Notes: a model not told the origin generated them from the sequence alone. A DNA stretch of 5,209 nucleotides from Dehalococcoidia bacterium (GCA_003153075.1 PMBW01000310.1:252-5460); one strand, 5' to 3'; shown: positions 1 through 5,189, counted from the first letter of the stretch. Translations and numbers: made by a program.

Positions 1-20
1 CCCATGTAACCGCTGGGCAT
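1..20 (-). CDS. 5' end of a gene running off the left edge; possible aldehyde:ferredoxin oxidoreductase
   Basis: Only the first six codons and two bases of a seventh are present. Read on the minus strand they give ATG CCC AGC GGT TAC ATG GG, that is M-P-S-G-Y-M-G. The start is supported by a strong Shine-Dalgarno, GGAAGGAG, with five bases between it and the ATG. A regulated-looking promoter lies about 210 bases upstream. The N-terminus (M-x-x-G-Y-M-G) is the way many tungsten-containing aldehyde:ferredoxin oxidoreductases begin, usually followed by K-[IV]-L-x-V-[DN]-L. Those enzymes oxidise aldehydes to acids in the cytoplasm with ferredoxin as electron acceptor. The existence of a gene start is well supported. 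The function rests on seven residues and is a guess from family knowledge; any other protein starting this way would fit equally well. Confidence 0.55.
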
Positions 21-25
21 CGCTG

Positions 26-33
26 CTCCTTCC
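26..33 (-). promoter_or_regulatory. Ribosome binding site of the left-edge gene
   Basis: On the minus strand this reads GGAAGGAG, a near-perfect anti-16S match, with five bases (CAGCG) before the ATG at 20-18. It is the main evidence that a real gene starts at the window edge. Confidence 0.7.
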
Positions 34-199
34 GACAAAATCAAATTTATGTAAATATTTGAAAAATGATAAAAATTAGTATTGGTGAATAACCTAATTT
101 ATTAGTGCTGCCGTCAACTGCTTTTCTTCAAGGTTCGGTCTATTTAAAAACGTACCGCATGTAACACATGCTTCGTATTGGTTGAAAACAGGCAATTTC

Positions 200-214
200 T
201 AATGTATATTCGTA
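200..214 (-). promoter_or_regulatory. Degenerate copy of the second operator (TATGAA-N2-TTCATA type), left promoter
   Basis: On the minus strand this reads TACGAATATACATTA. It matches 12 of 15 positions of the perfect copy in front of the 780-2603 gene (TATGAATATTCATAA). Its centre is 31.5 bp downstream of the first operator's centre, as in the plus-strand promoter at 2780-2848. Taken alone it would not be called; the position shared by all three promoters makes it credible. Confidence 0.45.
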
Positions 215-231
215 CGGGAATATCATATGAA

Positions 232-246
232 TTAGAACCATGCTAA
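232..246 (-). promoter_or_regulatory. Operator 1, left copy (TTAGCA-N3-TTCTAA)
   Basis: On the minus strand this reads TTAGCATGGTTCTAA, an inverted repeat of 6-bp arms around TGG with one mismatch. It covers the -10 box of the promoter at 240-268, so a bound protein should block RNA polymerase. A further half site, TTAGCA on the minus strand at 250-255, lies in the promoter spacer. The same element is repeated at 2676-2690 and 2802-2816. Confidence 0.6.
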
Positions 247-268
247 CATTGCTAATAATATTTGTCAA
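240..268 (-). promoter_or_regulatory. Promoter of the left-edge gene (TTGACA-N17-TAGCAT)
   Basis: On the minus strand there is a perfect -35 TTGACA (268-263), a 17-bp spacer, and the -10 TAGCAT (245-240). Transcription should start near 233 and run leftward into the gene at the window edge. The -35, the spacer length and the non-consensus -10 are identical to those of the two promoters in the 2604-3082 region. Confidence 0.65.
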
Positions 269-487
269 TGGAATGCGGTTCCGGTTATTGACGCTTATTA
301 TCCTAAAGCTGCGGCTGCAGCCAACGAAATCAAATTGAAGCAAGTGCTTCAAGACGCCTATGAACGCGTAGCAATTCACCATTTCGTGGTATCTTTGCTT
401 CATCCAACGGCATTCGCGATTTGCCAGCTGTGGATAAAGGATAGTTGCAATGCGCAAGCCCGGTTGATTTGGATGGGGTCGGGATAG
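251..487 (+). pseudogene. Remnant of a family-5 solute-binding protein, C-terminal piece only
   Basis: The frame is open from 236 to the TAG at 485-487 and has no credible start codon or ribosome binding site. The segment VPVIDAYYPKAAAAANE followed by KQVLQDAYERVAIHHFVV and AFAICQLWIKD lines up without gaps with the C-terminal part of the intact SBP in this window (DPVYDAMVDKANADLDD up to FYTPWFHG). Shared positions include PV-x-DA, KA-x-A, and the Trp before the final segment. The usual tail ending in W-[IL]-D-Q-x-L-K is missing, lost through frameshift or truncation. The remnant's 5' end overlaps the leftward promoter at 240-268, so the gene was probably truncated when that promoter region was joined to it. 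The assignment is by manual alignment with modest identity. The alternative is a chance open frame, but the conserved spacing argues against that. Confidence 0.5.
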
Positions 488-504
488 CCAATATTGCCGG
501 GCTT
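456..504. repeat. Inverted repeat, 8-bp arms, 33-base loop
   Basis: AAGCCCGG at 456-463 faces CCGGGCTT at 497-504, a perfect 8-bp stem. Inside the loop TTGG (469-472) can pair with CCAA (488-491), giving a two-part hairpin. It sits at the end of the SBP remnant. No T-run follows, so it is not a standard terminator. It may be a relic of the old gene's 3' end. Confidence 0.4.
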
Positions 505-779
505 CATCAGGATTCCGGATAGATAACTAATTTAACAGTCCCGGGTATTATAAAAATCCAGAATGTAAATTTAATGAGACAATTTTAACAAGCATGATCA
601 GCTTATCTATTAATGAATCTAACTTCCTATGCGATTAACGGAAGCATGTTCTGACTAACTTTTATTAGAGTAGGGGGGCTGGTTTGCGTAATTGTTGTTC
701 ACTATTTAGTTGCCCCCCTACTCACCAATATCGTTTAAGTATTACTTGTATCTATTATTGTCACGCTATTTTAAAATTT
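488..779. other. Non-coding stretch between the SBP remnant and the intact SBP gene
   Basis: No supported gene is seen in these 292 bases on either strand. Stop codons are frequent and no ribosome binding site precedes a useful start. The only notable element is the perfect stem-loop at 668-723. The left part probably contains further decayed sequence downstream of the SBP remnant. Confidence 0.5.
668..723. repeat. Perfect 12-bp GC-rich stem-loop downstream of the intact SBP gene
   Basis: GAGTAGGGGGGC (668-679) faces GCCCCCCTACTC (712-723), a perfect 12-bp inverted repeat with a 32-base loop. For the minus-strand SBP gene it starts 57 bases after the stop codon, where a 3' hairpin would protect or end the message. 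No U-tract follows on either strand and the loop is long, so a classical intrinsic terminator is doubtful. A transcript-stabilising hairpin or a tiny inverted-repeat element are alternatives. No target-site duplication is evident next to the arms. Confidence 0.6.
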
Positions 780-2603
780 TTAGTTGCCCATAGATTTCTT
801 TAACTTCTGGTCGATCCACATATACGGAGCTAGTGAAGTCTGATATTGCGTTTCACCCTGATAACCGTGGAACCATGGTGTATAGAAATCCAAAGCAACT
901 TTTTTCCCTAACATCACACTATATTGCATCTTAATGCCATATAAGTCTGCTGCTTTAATATCCGCCATTGCCGATTTATCGTCAAGGTCAGCATTTGCCT
1001 TATCAACCATTGCATCATATACGGGGTCAAGTATATGATTGTACGAATTACGTTTGGCTTGTTTAGACCAGTAGTTATAGAGTGAATTTAGTGGCGGAGT
1101 TGTCCCTGCCCACCCTACATATTGGCTCATTTCCTGCTGCCCGGTAGTGATATAGGCAGCAAAAGTGGCAGGATCCATTACGTTGATTTGCATATCAACG
1201 CCGATAGCGGCGAAATAGGATTTTACTATCTGGTACATTTCCACATCACTATTGCTTGATATAGCAAAAGTGGTTTTAAAACCCTGAGGGTAACCGGCCG
1301 CAGCCAGCAGTTTTTTAGCACCGTCCGGGTTATATGCATAGCTGTCTTTAACATCTTGCGGCCACTCCGCGTAGGGAGCATTGTACCCCTGAATCGCTAC
1401 GCAGCCAGTCGGCAGCCCATCGACATAACCGCCGTAATGAGTTTTTGCTATTGTCGGTAAGTCGACTGCCATCTGCAATGCTTTCCGGACATTAATATCG
1501 CTAAAGGGTTTCTTGGGGATCATCATCATCATACACTCACCAAGGTCCGGCCGGGTTACAAAAAGTAGATCAGGGTTTGTTTTCTTCAAACTTGCTGCAA
1601 CATCGCTGGTTACGTTCTGCACCAAATCAATCTTACCCGTTCGCAGTCCAGCCAAAGCTGTAGCCGGATCAGGTATGACCAGCACCCGAATTCCATCGGG
1701 ATAAGGTAACTTATTCTTTGGGTATTTATAATCGTATAAGTAGAAGTTTGGGTTTCTGACGGCAGTGATGGAGGAGCCGCGAACGTAGTCGTTTAAAAGA
1801 TATGGACCTGTGCCGATAACATGATGCCAGTCATTGACATCACCCCATTGCTTGACTGCATCCGGAGGCATCATGAAGTTATAGGACGCGAGATCAATAA
1901 GCGCGCGGAACATATTACTGGTAGGGATCCTGTTCTGGAAAACAACGGTATTTTGATCAGTCGCGGTCACAGATGTTATATCCGCATAATTAGATTTAGG
2001 GAAAAGCGCGTTGGGGGGGAAACCTGCCAGGCCAAGATTTCGATTCCAGTTCCATGCTATATCGGAAGCATTAACTGCTCTGCCGTTCATCGGCGGTATA
2101 TCCTGCCAAACTGCGGCTTTTCGTATATGGAAAGTATAAGATGTCCAATCCGGAGCTATATCCCAACTTTCAACCAGGTTACCGGCATAGTCAGCGATAG
2201 GATTAAAACCGGTTTTAAAGTCGTTTACATTACGGTCAACTGACAGGTCGAACATAGTCATCTGTCCATAAAACAGACCGAGGGTTTGTGCTGCTGTGCT
2301 GCCCGAAGCACCTAACCCGCTATAGAATGTATCCCAGACACCGTAGTCTTTATCGATACGAAAGTTAAGAAACCCGCCATACTGTGGTGTGCCCGCGGGG
2401 GATGTAGTCGTAGTTGGTTTTGTCACCGGTGTTGAGGTTGTAACCTGAGTTTGGGTCGGTTTAGAAGTTTGAGTTGTTGTTGGCGAAATAGGCGTTGATG
2501 TTGAAGTTTTACTTGGTGTTGTAGATGAGGTCGAACAGGATACTAATAAGATAGCAGCGATAATCAGCGAGAGTAAACTCAACCATGTAAATTTATGCGT
2601 CAC
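780..2603 (-). CDS. ABC transporter substrate-binding lipoprotein, family 5 (peptide/nickel/opine type)
   Basis: This 607-residue protein is a surface lipoprotein that captures a small solute, classically oligopeptides, nickel chelates or similar compounds, and passes it to an ABC permease. Residues 1-22 form a lipoprotein signal peptide (TWLSLLSLIIAAILLVS) ending in lipobox L-V-S-C with Cys23 as the lipidation site. Residues 24-72 are a Ser/Thr/Pro spacer, and the mature fold begins at PQYGG (73-77). Family hallmarks follow: LVESWDIAPDWTSYTFHIRK, GTGPYLLNDYVRG with RNPNFYLYDY, INVRKALQMAVD, and near the end WIDQKLKKSMGN. Cys357 is followed by four consecutive Met, which is odd. The start is GTG at 2603, with GGAGG at 2614-2610 six bases before it. 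No permease or ATPase gene is in the window, so it is an orphan SBP here. Its promoter and two operators lie upstream at 2642-2712. The substrate cannot be told from sequence. The family assignment is secure. Confidence 0.93.
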   Translation of the reverse strand: MTHKFTWLSLLSLIIAAILLVSCSTSSTTPSKTSTSTPISPTTTQTSKPTQTQVTTSTPVTKPTTTTSPAGTPQYGGFLNFRIDKDYGVWDTFYSGLGASGSTAAQTLGLFYGQMTMFDLSVDRNVNDFKTGFNPIADYAGNLVESWDIAPDWTSYTFHIRKAAVWQDIPPMNGRAVNASDIAWNWNRNLGLAGFPPNALFPKSNYADITSVTATDQNTVVFQNRIPTSNMFRALIDLASYNFMMPPDAVKQWGDVNDWHHVIGTGPYLLNDYVRGSSITAVRNPNFYLYDYKYPKNKLPYPDGIRVLVIPDPATALAGLRTGKIDLVQNVTSDVAASLKKTNPDLLFVTRPDLGECMMMMIPKKPFSDINVRKALQMAVDLPTIAKTHYGGYVDGLPTGCVAIQGYNAPYAEWPQDVKDSYAYNPDGAKKLLAAAGYPQGFKTTFAISSNSDVEMYQIVKSYFAAIGVDMQINVMDPATFAAYITTGQQEMSQYVGWAGTTPPLNSLYNYWSKQAKRNSYNHILDPVYDAMVDKANADLDDKSAMADIKAADLYGIKMQYSVMLGKKVALDFYTPWFHGYQGETQYQTSLAPYMWIDQKLKKSMGN

Positions 2604-2641
2604 TTCTTGCCTCCGTTCATAATAATTATTCGATCTTTTAT

Positions 2642-2663
2642 TCCTTATGAATATTCATAAGGA
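2642..2663 (-). promoter_or_regulatory. Operator 2, perfect 22-bp palindrome in the SBP leader
   Basis: This is a gapless perfect palindrome with half-site TCCTTATGAAT. Its core, TATGAA-TA-TTCATA (2646-2659), is the same as at 2834-2847 and near 201-214. It lies about 15 to 36 bases downstream of the predicted start of transcription of the minus-strand SBP gene. A loopless palindrome favours binding of a dimeric protein over an RNA hairpin. A repressor here would act as a roadblock, or would cooperate with a protein on operator 1 about 30.5 bp away. Confidence 0.65.
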
Positions 2664-2675
2664 TTTTGATAAATA

Positions 2676-2690
2676 TTAGCAACATGCTAT
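2676..2690 (-). promoter_or_regulatory. Operator 1, SBP (minus strand) copy
   Basis: On the plus strand this reads TTAGCA-ACA-TGCTAT, 6-bp arms with one outer mismatch. It contains the -10 box of the leftward promoter at 2684-2712. It is the same element as 2802-2816 and 232-246. Confidence 0.65.
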
Positions 2691-2712
2691 CATGGTTCCC
2701 CAGTTTTGTCAA
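2684..2712 (-). promoter_or_regulatory. Promoter of the 780-2603 SBP gene (TTGACA-N17-TAGCAT)
   Basis: On the minus strand there is a perfect -35 TTGACA (2712-2707), a 17-bp spacer, and the -10 TAGCAT (2689-2684). Transcription should start near 2677, giving a leader of roughly 75 bases before the GTG. The architecture matches the other two promoters exactly, and the -10 is covered by operator 1. Confidence 0.7.
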
Positions 2713-2779
2713 TTATATAATTTTCAACTAAAAAGCGAATTAGCATTTTTTAATGTAGTAAAATCTGACTGTAAATACA

Positions 2780-2808
2780 TTGACAAATCCCTTTAACGGT
2801 GTTAGCAT
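2780..2808 (+). promoter_or_regulatory. Regulated promoter facing the second SBP gene (TTGACA-N17-TAGCAT)
   Basis: There is a perfect -35 TTGACA (2780-2785), a 17-bp spacer, and the -10 TAGCAT (2803-2808). Transcription should start near 2815 and run rightward, with about 268 bases of leader before the ATG at 3083. The promoter diverges from the SBP promoter at 2684-2712, with the two -35 boxes 67 bp apart. Confidence 0.7.
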
Positions 2809-2816
2809 GGTGCTAA
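2802..2816 (+). promoter_or_regulatory. Operator 1, perfect copy (TTAGCA-TGG-TGCTAA)
   Basis: A perfect inverted repeat of 6-bp arms with a 3-bp centre. It overlaps the -10 and the expected start of transcription of the rightward promoter. Its size and placement are typical of a MarR-family repressor site. The MarR gene at 4700-5149 is the nearest candidate regulator; this link is inferred. Confidence 0.7.
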
Positions 2817-2832
2817 TTTGCATTATTTTCCA

Positions 2833-2848
2833 CTATGAAGTTTCATAG
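2833..2848 (+). promoter_or_regulatory. Operator 2, rightward promoter copy (CTATGAA-GT-TTCATAG)
   Basis: Perfect 7-bp arms around a 2-bp centre. The centre is 31.5 bp downstream of operator 1's centre, close to three helical turns. The bases after it, GGGAATAA, resemble those after the copy at 2642-2663 (AGGAATAA), so the similarity between the two promoters extends into the leaders. Confidence 0.65.
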
Positions 2849-2931
2849 GGAATAACCTATTGAATGTCTGTTAGTTATATTTTAAAACAAATACATTATA
2901 TATACACCAATTACAATTAAGGACTTTTATT

Positions 2932-2986
2932 ATAGCTGCAGAGAGCCGATACAAGAACTGAAAACATGCCTGCTGCAAGTTGCTAT
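2932..2986 (+). other. Possible structured leader RNA hairpin ahead of the second SBP gene
   Basis: ATAGC-TGCAG (2932-2941) can pair with CTGCA (2973-2977) and GCTAT (2982-2986), leaving a 4-base bulge AGTT and a loop of about 31 bases. The loop includes CAGAGAGCCGA-like sequence reminiscent of T-box leaders, but no T-box antiterminator core or terminator is present. A tiny ORF (2965-2991) lacks a ribosome binding site. The function is unknown, and it may be decayed sequence. Confidence 0.3.
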
Positions 2987-3004
2987 TGTTAATTTAACCG
3001 AAAC

Positions 3005-3021
3005 AATTGACTGAATTGACT
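3005..3021 (+). repeat. Tandem direct repeat AATTGACT
   Basis: AATTGACT occurs at 3005-3012 and again at 3014-3021, a 9-bp period. The second copy supplies a -35-like TTGACT. It could be a small duplication or a pair of activator half sites. Confidence 0.45.
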
Positions 3022-3043
3022 TGGCGCTAAGGTGAACCATAAT
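3016..3043 (+). promoter_or_regulatory. Possible second, proximal promoter of the second SBP gene
   Basis: TTGACT (3016-3021), a 16-bp spacer and CATAAT (3038-3043) each differ from consensus by one base. A start near 3050 would give a short leader of about 33 bases. It lacks the operator modules seen at the other promoters, so it could give unregulated basal expression. It is moderately supported because AT-rich DNA often yields such matches. Confidence 0.4.
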
Positions 3044-3072
3044 TTTATTGTTAATAATTTCAACGTTATACA

Positions 3073-3079
3073 AGGAGGT
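3073..3079 (+). promoter_or_regulatory. Ribosome binding site deciding the start of the second SBP gene
   Basis: AGGAGGT sits just before the ATG at 3083, with four bases between GGAGG and ATG, which is slightly short. It makes ATG 3083 far more likely than the upstream in-frame GTG at 3032, which has no proper site. Confidence 0.75.
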
Positions 3080-3082
3080 AAA

Positions 3083-4591
3083 ATGAAGTCAGATACTCAA
3101 AGGGCACACACTACACGGCCAACCGATCAGAAAACCAGGACAGCAGCGGCGGTGGAACCGCAATACGGAGGAGTGCTGCGAATCGCCAATACCTATGTGC
3201 TCCCACCCAGGATGGGTGTTCCGGGAAGAATAAATGTAGGCGGTATTCATATATTGCCGATGGTTGAAAATTTTTTCCGGGTTGACCGAGCCGGCAAATT
3301 AGTGCCGCATTTGGCGGAATCATATGAATATGATAATGACGGGCTGAAACTCACGTTGCGGTTGAGAAAGGGCGTGAAGTTTCATGACGGTACTGACTTT
3401 AATGCCGAAGCCGCCAAATGGAATTTGCTGAAGGCCCGGGAAAACAACGCAACCTTAAAGAACCTGTTATCCGTCGATGTAATTGACGAGTACACCATAT
3501 TATTGAACGTAAAAAGCTTTAGCAACCACTTTTTGACTTGTCTTGCCTATAATGGTGGATGCATCCTGTCACCGACGGCCTATAAAACCTACGGCGAAGA
3601 TTATTGCTTGTTGCACCCGGTCGGCACCGGCTCGTTCAAATTTGCGAGTTACGAATTGGACGTCAAACTGACGGTGGAGCGGTTCGACGGCTACTGGCAG
3701 AAGGGGAAACCCTATCTGGATAAGATTGAGATGCTCTATGTTCCCAACATGATAAAAGCCACTAATATGTTAAGGCAGGGGGAAGTGGACGTCGTTCTGA
3801 ATATTAATGGCGAGTCTGCCGATCTACTAAAATCAGAAGGATATGTCGTCACCGAACTGCCCTGGACGATGGAAGGGCTGAACCCCGATTCAAAAAATGC
3901 CGATTCACCGTATCACGATAAGCGGGTGCGTCAGGCGGTCGAGTACGCTATCGACCGTCCGGCGATGGCAAGAGACCTGGGGCACGGCTACTGGCAACCC
4001 CTTACCCAGCTGGCCACCGATGCAGTCTACGGCTACAATCCGGCCATCGAAGACCGCGCCTACAATCCGGACAAGGCCCGACAGCTGCTGGCAGAGGCCG
4101 GGTATCCCCACGGTTTCAAGACAAAATTAATCGGGGGAGAGGGCATGTAACTCGCGAAGATCTTCGCGGAGATAAAGAAATATCTGGCTGTCGTCGGGAT
4201 CGACGTTGAGATTGAAATCGCTGAACCGGCGATATGGAAACAATACCGGGCGGATAAGCCGTGGCACAATGCCATGTTAATGAACCATTACGCCACGGAT
4301 CCGAACTTCACCTGGTCTGTTTTCGGCTTCCACAGCAGCAAAGAGTACGGACACACCAGCCAGCTGAGAAACTTCGATAATATCGTCAACGATATGTTAC
4401 AGGCGCGGGACTATGATACGATGGCCAAAAACACCCAGCGATTGATCAAACATGTGCATGATGAAGCAGTGGTAATTCCGCTGATCATCGACACCTCTAT
4501 CGCCGCTACCAGTACAAAAGTCCACGACCTGCAGTTCTACGAGATTCATTTGATGCTTTGGCTGCCGGAGAACGGTTGGAAAGAGCAGTAG
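3083..4591 (+). pseudogene. Family-5 ABC substrate-binding protein gene with in-frame stop and no signal peptide
   Basis: Read through one stop, this frame encodes about 502 codons of a family-5 solute-binding protein. It shows PQYGGVLRIA at residues 26-35, LAESYEYDNDGLKLTLRLRK, VKFHDGTDFNAEAAKW, PVGTGSFKFASYE, DKRVRQAVEYAIDRPAMA, and YNPDKARQLLAEAGYPHGFK. TAA at 4148-4150 (codon 356) interrupts it, yet the same frame stays coding to the TAG at 4589 (LAKIFAEIKKYLAVVGIDVE onward, VVIPLIIDTS near the end). A single C-to-T change from CAA would explain the stop. The N-terminus (MKSDTQRAHTTRPTDQKTRT) is hydrophilic: no signal peptide, no lipobox, so even a full product would stay in the cytoplasm. 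Upstream sequence contains no lost signal sequence in frame. The gene is visibly more GC-rich than the MarR gene and the flanks. A truncated 355-residue product lacks part of lobe II. It is probably a recent pseudogene; a sequencing error or recoding remains possible. Confidence 0.8.
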
Positions 4592-4596
4592 TTATG

Positions 4597-4621
4597 AGCT
4601 GTTTTCCGGTGACGGCTTTTT
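4597..4621 (+). terminator. Weak candidate terminator after the second SBP gene
   Basis: AGCTGT (4597-4602) can pair with ACGGCT (4612-4617), six pairs including one G-U, with a 9-base loop. Four more T follow (4618-4621). The stem is short, so termination would be partial at best and some transcription could continue into the MarR gene. Confidence 0.3.
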
Positions 4622-4699
4622 GCGATCATTAAATCTCACCCGTACCGGTAAATAGTGTAAAAGGGTATTTTGCTACATTATTGATAGGAAGAATTGATT

Positions 4700-5149
4700 A
4701 TGAAAAAAGCAGCAAAGCCAATAACGAAGTTTGACTTATTCCTGTTAATGGGCAAAATAAACCATTTAACCTATCTATCCAGGCAAAAAGAATTAAGCCA
4801 CTACCATATTCCAAGCCAGCAATTTTATGTTTTGCGGATTATACAGGAATTGGGTACTCAGGCTACGTTGACCAAAGTCGCAAAACACGTTGAACGTAAA
4901 ATCAATGTCATTTCCAGGCAGACTATTAGCATGGAAAAAGACGGATTGATCAAGCGTATCAAAGACACACCAAAGTCAAGACTTTTAAGAATGGAATTGA
5001 CGGACAAAGGTCTTGAAATGATCAAAATCGGCAAGGACAGTAAAACGATCGATACTATATTGTCGGTTTTAACAGAAAAAGAGCTTCAGGCCATGTATGT
5101 AAGCCTGAACAAGATATTAGGTAAATTAAAAGAAGGAATTGAAGTCTAG
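4700..5149 (+). CDS. MarR-family winged-helix transcriptional regulator
   Basis: This 149-residue protein has the usual MarR length and layout. N-terminal and C-terminal helices (about 10-33 and 104-149) form the dimer interface. The winged helix-turn-helix spans about 40-101, with TLTKVAKHVERK (56-67), the recognition helix in INVISRQTISMEKDGL (68-83), and the wing IKRIKDTPKSRLLRMELT (84-101). Such dimers bind palindromes in promoters and usually release DNA on binding a small ligand, often a phenolic or organic acid. ATG at 4700 is chosen over TTG at 4694 because AGGAAGA (4686-4692) is seven bases before it. It follows the broken SBP gene by 108 bases on the same strand with only a weak terminator between, so co-transcription is possible. 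I infer that it may control the operators at 2802-2816, 2676-2690 and 232-246. None of those elements lies directly upstream of this gene. The ligand is unknown. Confidence 0.92.
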   Translation: MKKAAKPITKFDLFLLMGKINHLTYLSRQKELSHYHIPSQQFYVLRIIQELGTQATLTKVAKHVERKINVISRQTISMEKDGLIKRIKDTPKSRLLRMELTDKGLEMIKIGKDSKTIDTILSVLTEKELQAMYVSLNKILGKLKEGIEV

Positions 5150-5159
5150 TTTCAATTCC
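5135..5159 (+). terminator. Hairpin straddling the MarR stop codon
   Basis: GGAATTGAA (5135-5143) faces TTCAATTCC (5151-5159), a perfect 9-bp stem with a 7-base loop containing the TAG stop (5147-5149). The tail (AGCGTTCTTAATTT) is only moderately T-rich. It may be a weak intrinsic terminator or a hairpin protecting the 3' end of the message. Confidence 0.5.
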
Positions 5160-5189
5160 AGCGTTCTTAATTTAATGATAGACTAAAAA

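Larger units (their letters stand above)
21..235 (-). other. Long 5' leader of the left-edge gene
   Basis: About 210 bases lie between the predicted transcription start near 233 and the ATG at 20. The stretch is AT-rich and I see no convincing ORF in it. Small inverted repeats occur: CTAAT-TT-ATTAG at 94-105, and AAATTAG at 73-79 facing CTAATTT at 94-100. These are too AT-rich to call as operators. No known riboswitch core was recognised. Such a long leader leaves room for RNA-level control or a second, closer promoter, but neither is demonstrated. Confidence 0.4.

Noticed and set aside
88..117. Closer promoter for the left-edge gene using TTGACG on the minus strand at 117-112
   Set aside because: No acceptable -10 is found at 16-18 bp spacing (GGTTAT is only 3 of 6).
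140..457. 105-codon open frame on the minus strand
   Set aside because: It runs through the leftward promoter and operator, has no ribosome binding site, and the opposite strand carries the SBP remnant, which explains the openness.
588..606. Fourth copy of operator 1 (AAGCATGATCAGCTTAT)
   Set aside because: The centre is longer, the arms differ, and no TTGACA is at the right distance.
1513..2243. Two plus-strand open frames inside the minus-strand SBP gene
   Set aside because: They are shadows of a clearly coding gene and show no recognisable domain or ribosome binding site.
2932..2991. T-box leader suggested by CAGAGAGCCGA
   Set aside because: No T-box antiterminator core, no terminator alternative and no tRNA-related downstream gene, so only a possible hairpin is reported.
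3032..3082. GTG start 17 codons upstream of the chosen start of the second SBP gene
   Set aside because: No proper ribosome binding site precedes it, while AGGAGGT sits right before ATG 3083. The added residues are not a signal peptide.
4622..4685. Separate promoter for the MarR gene
   Set aside because: TTGCGA near 4619 has no good -10 partner, and the AAAA/TTTT repeat near 4660 is too weak to call.
4694..4699. TTG start two codons upstream for the MarR gene
   Set aside because: The ribosome binding site at 4686-4692 is too close to TTG and well placed for ATG 4700.
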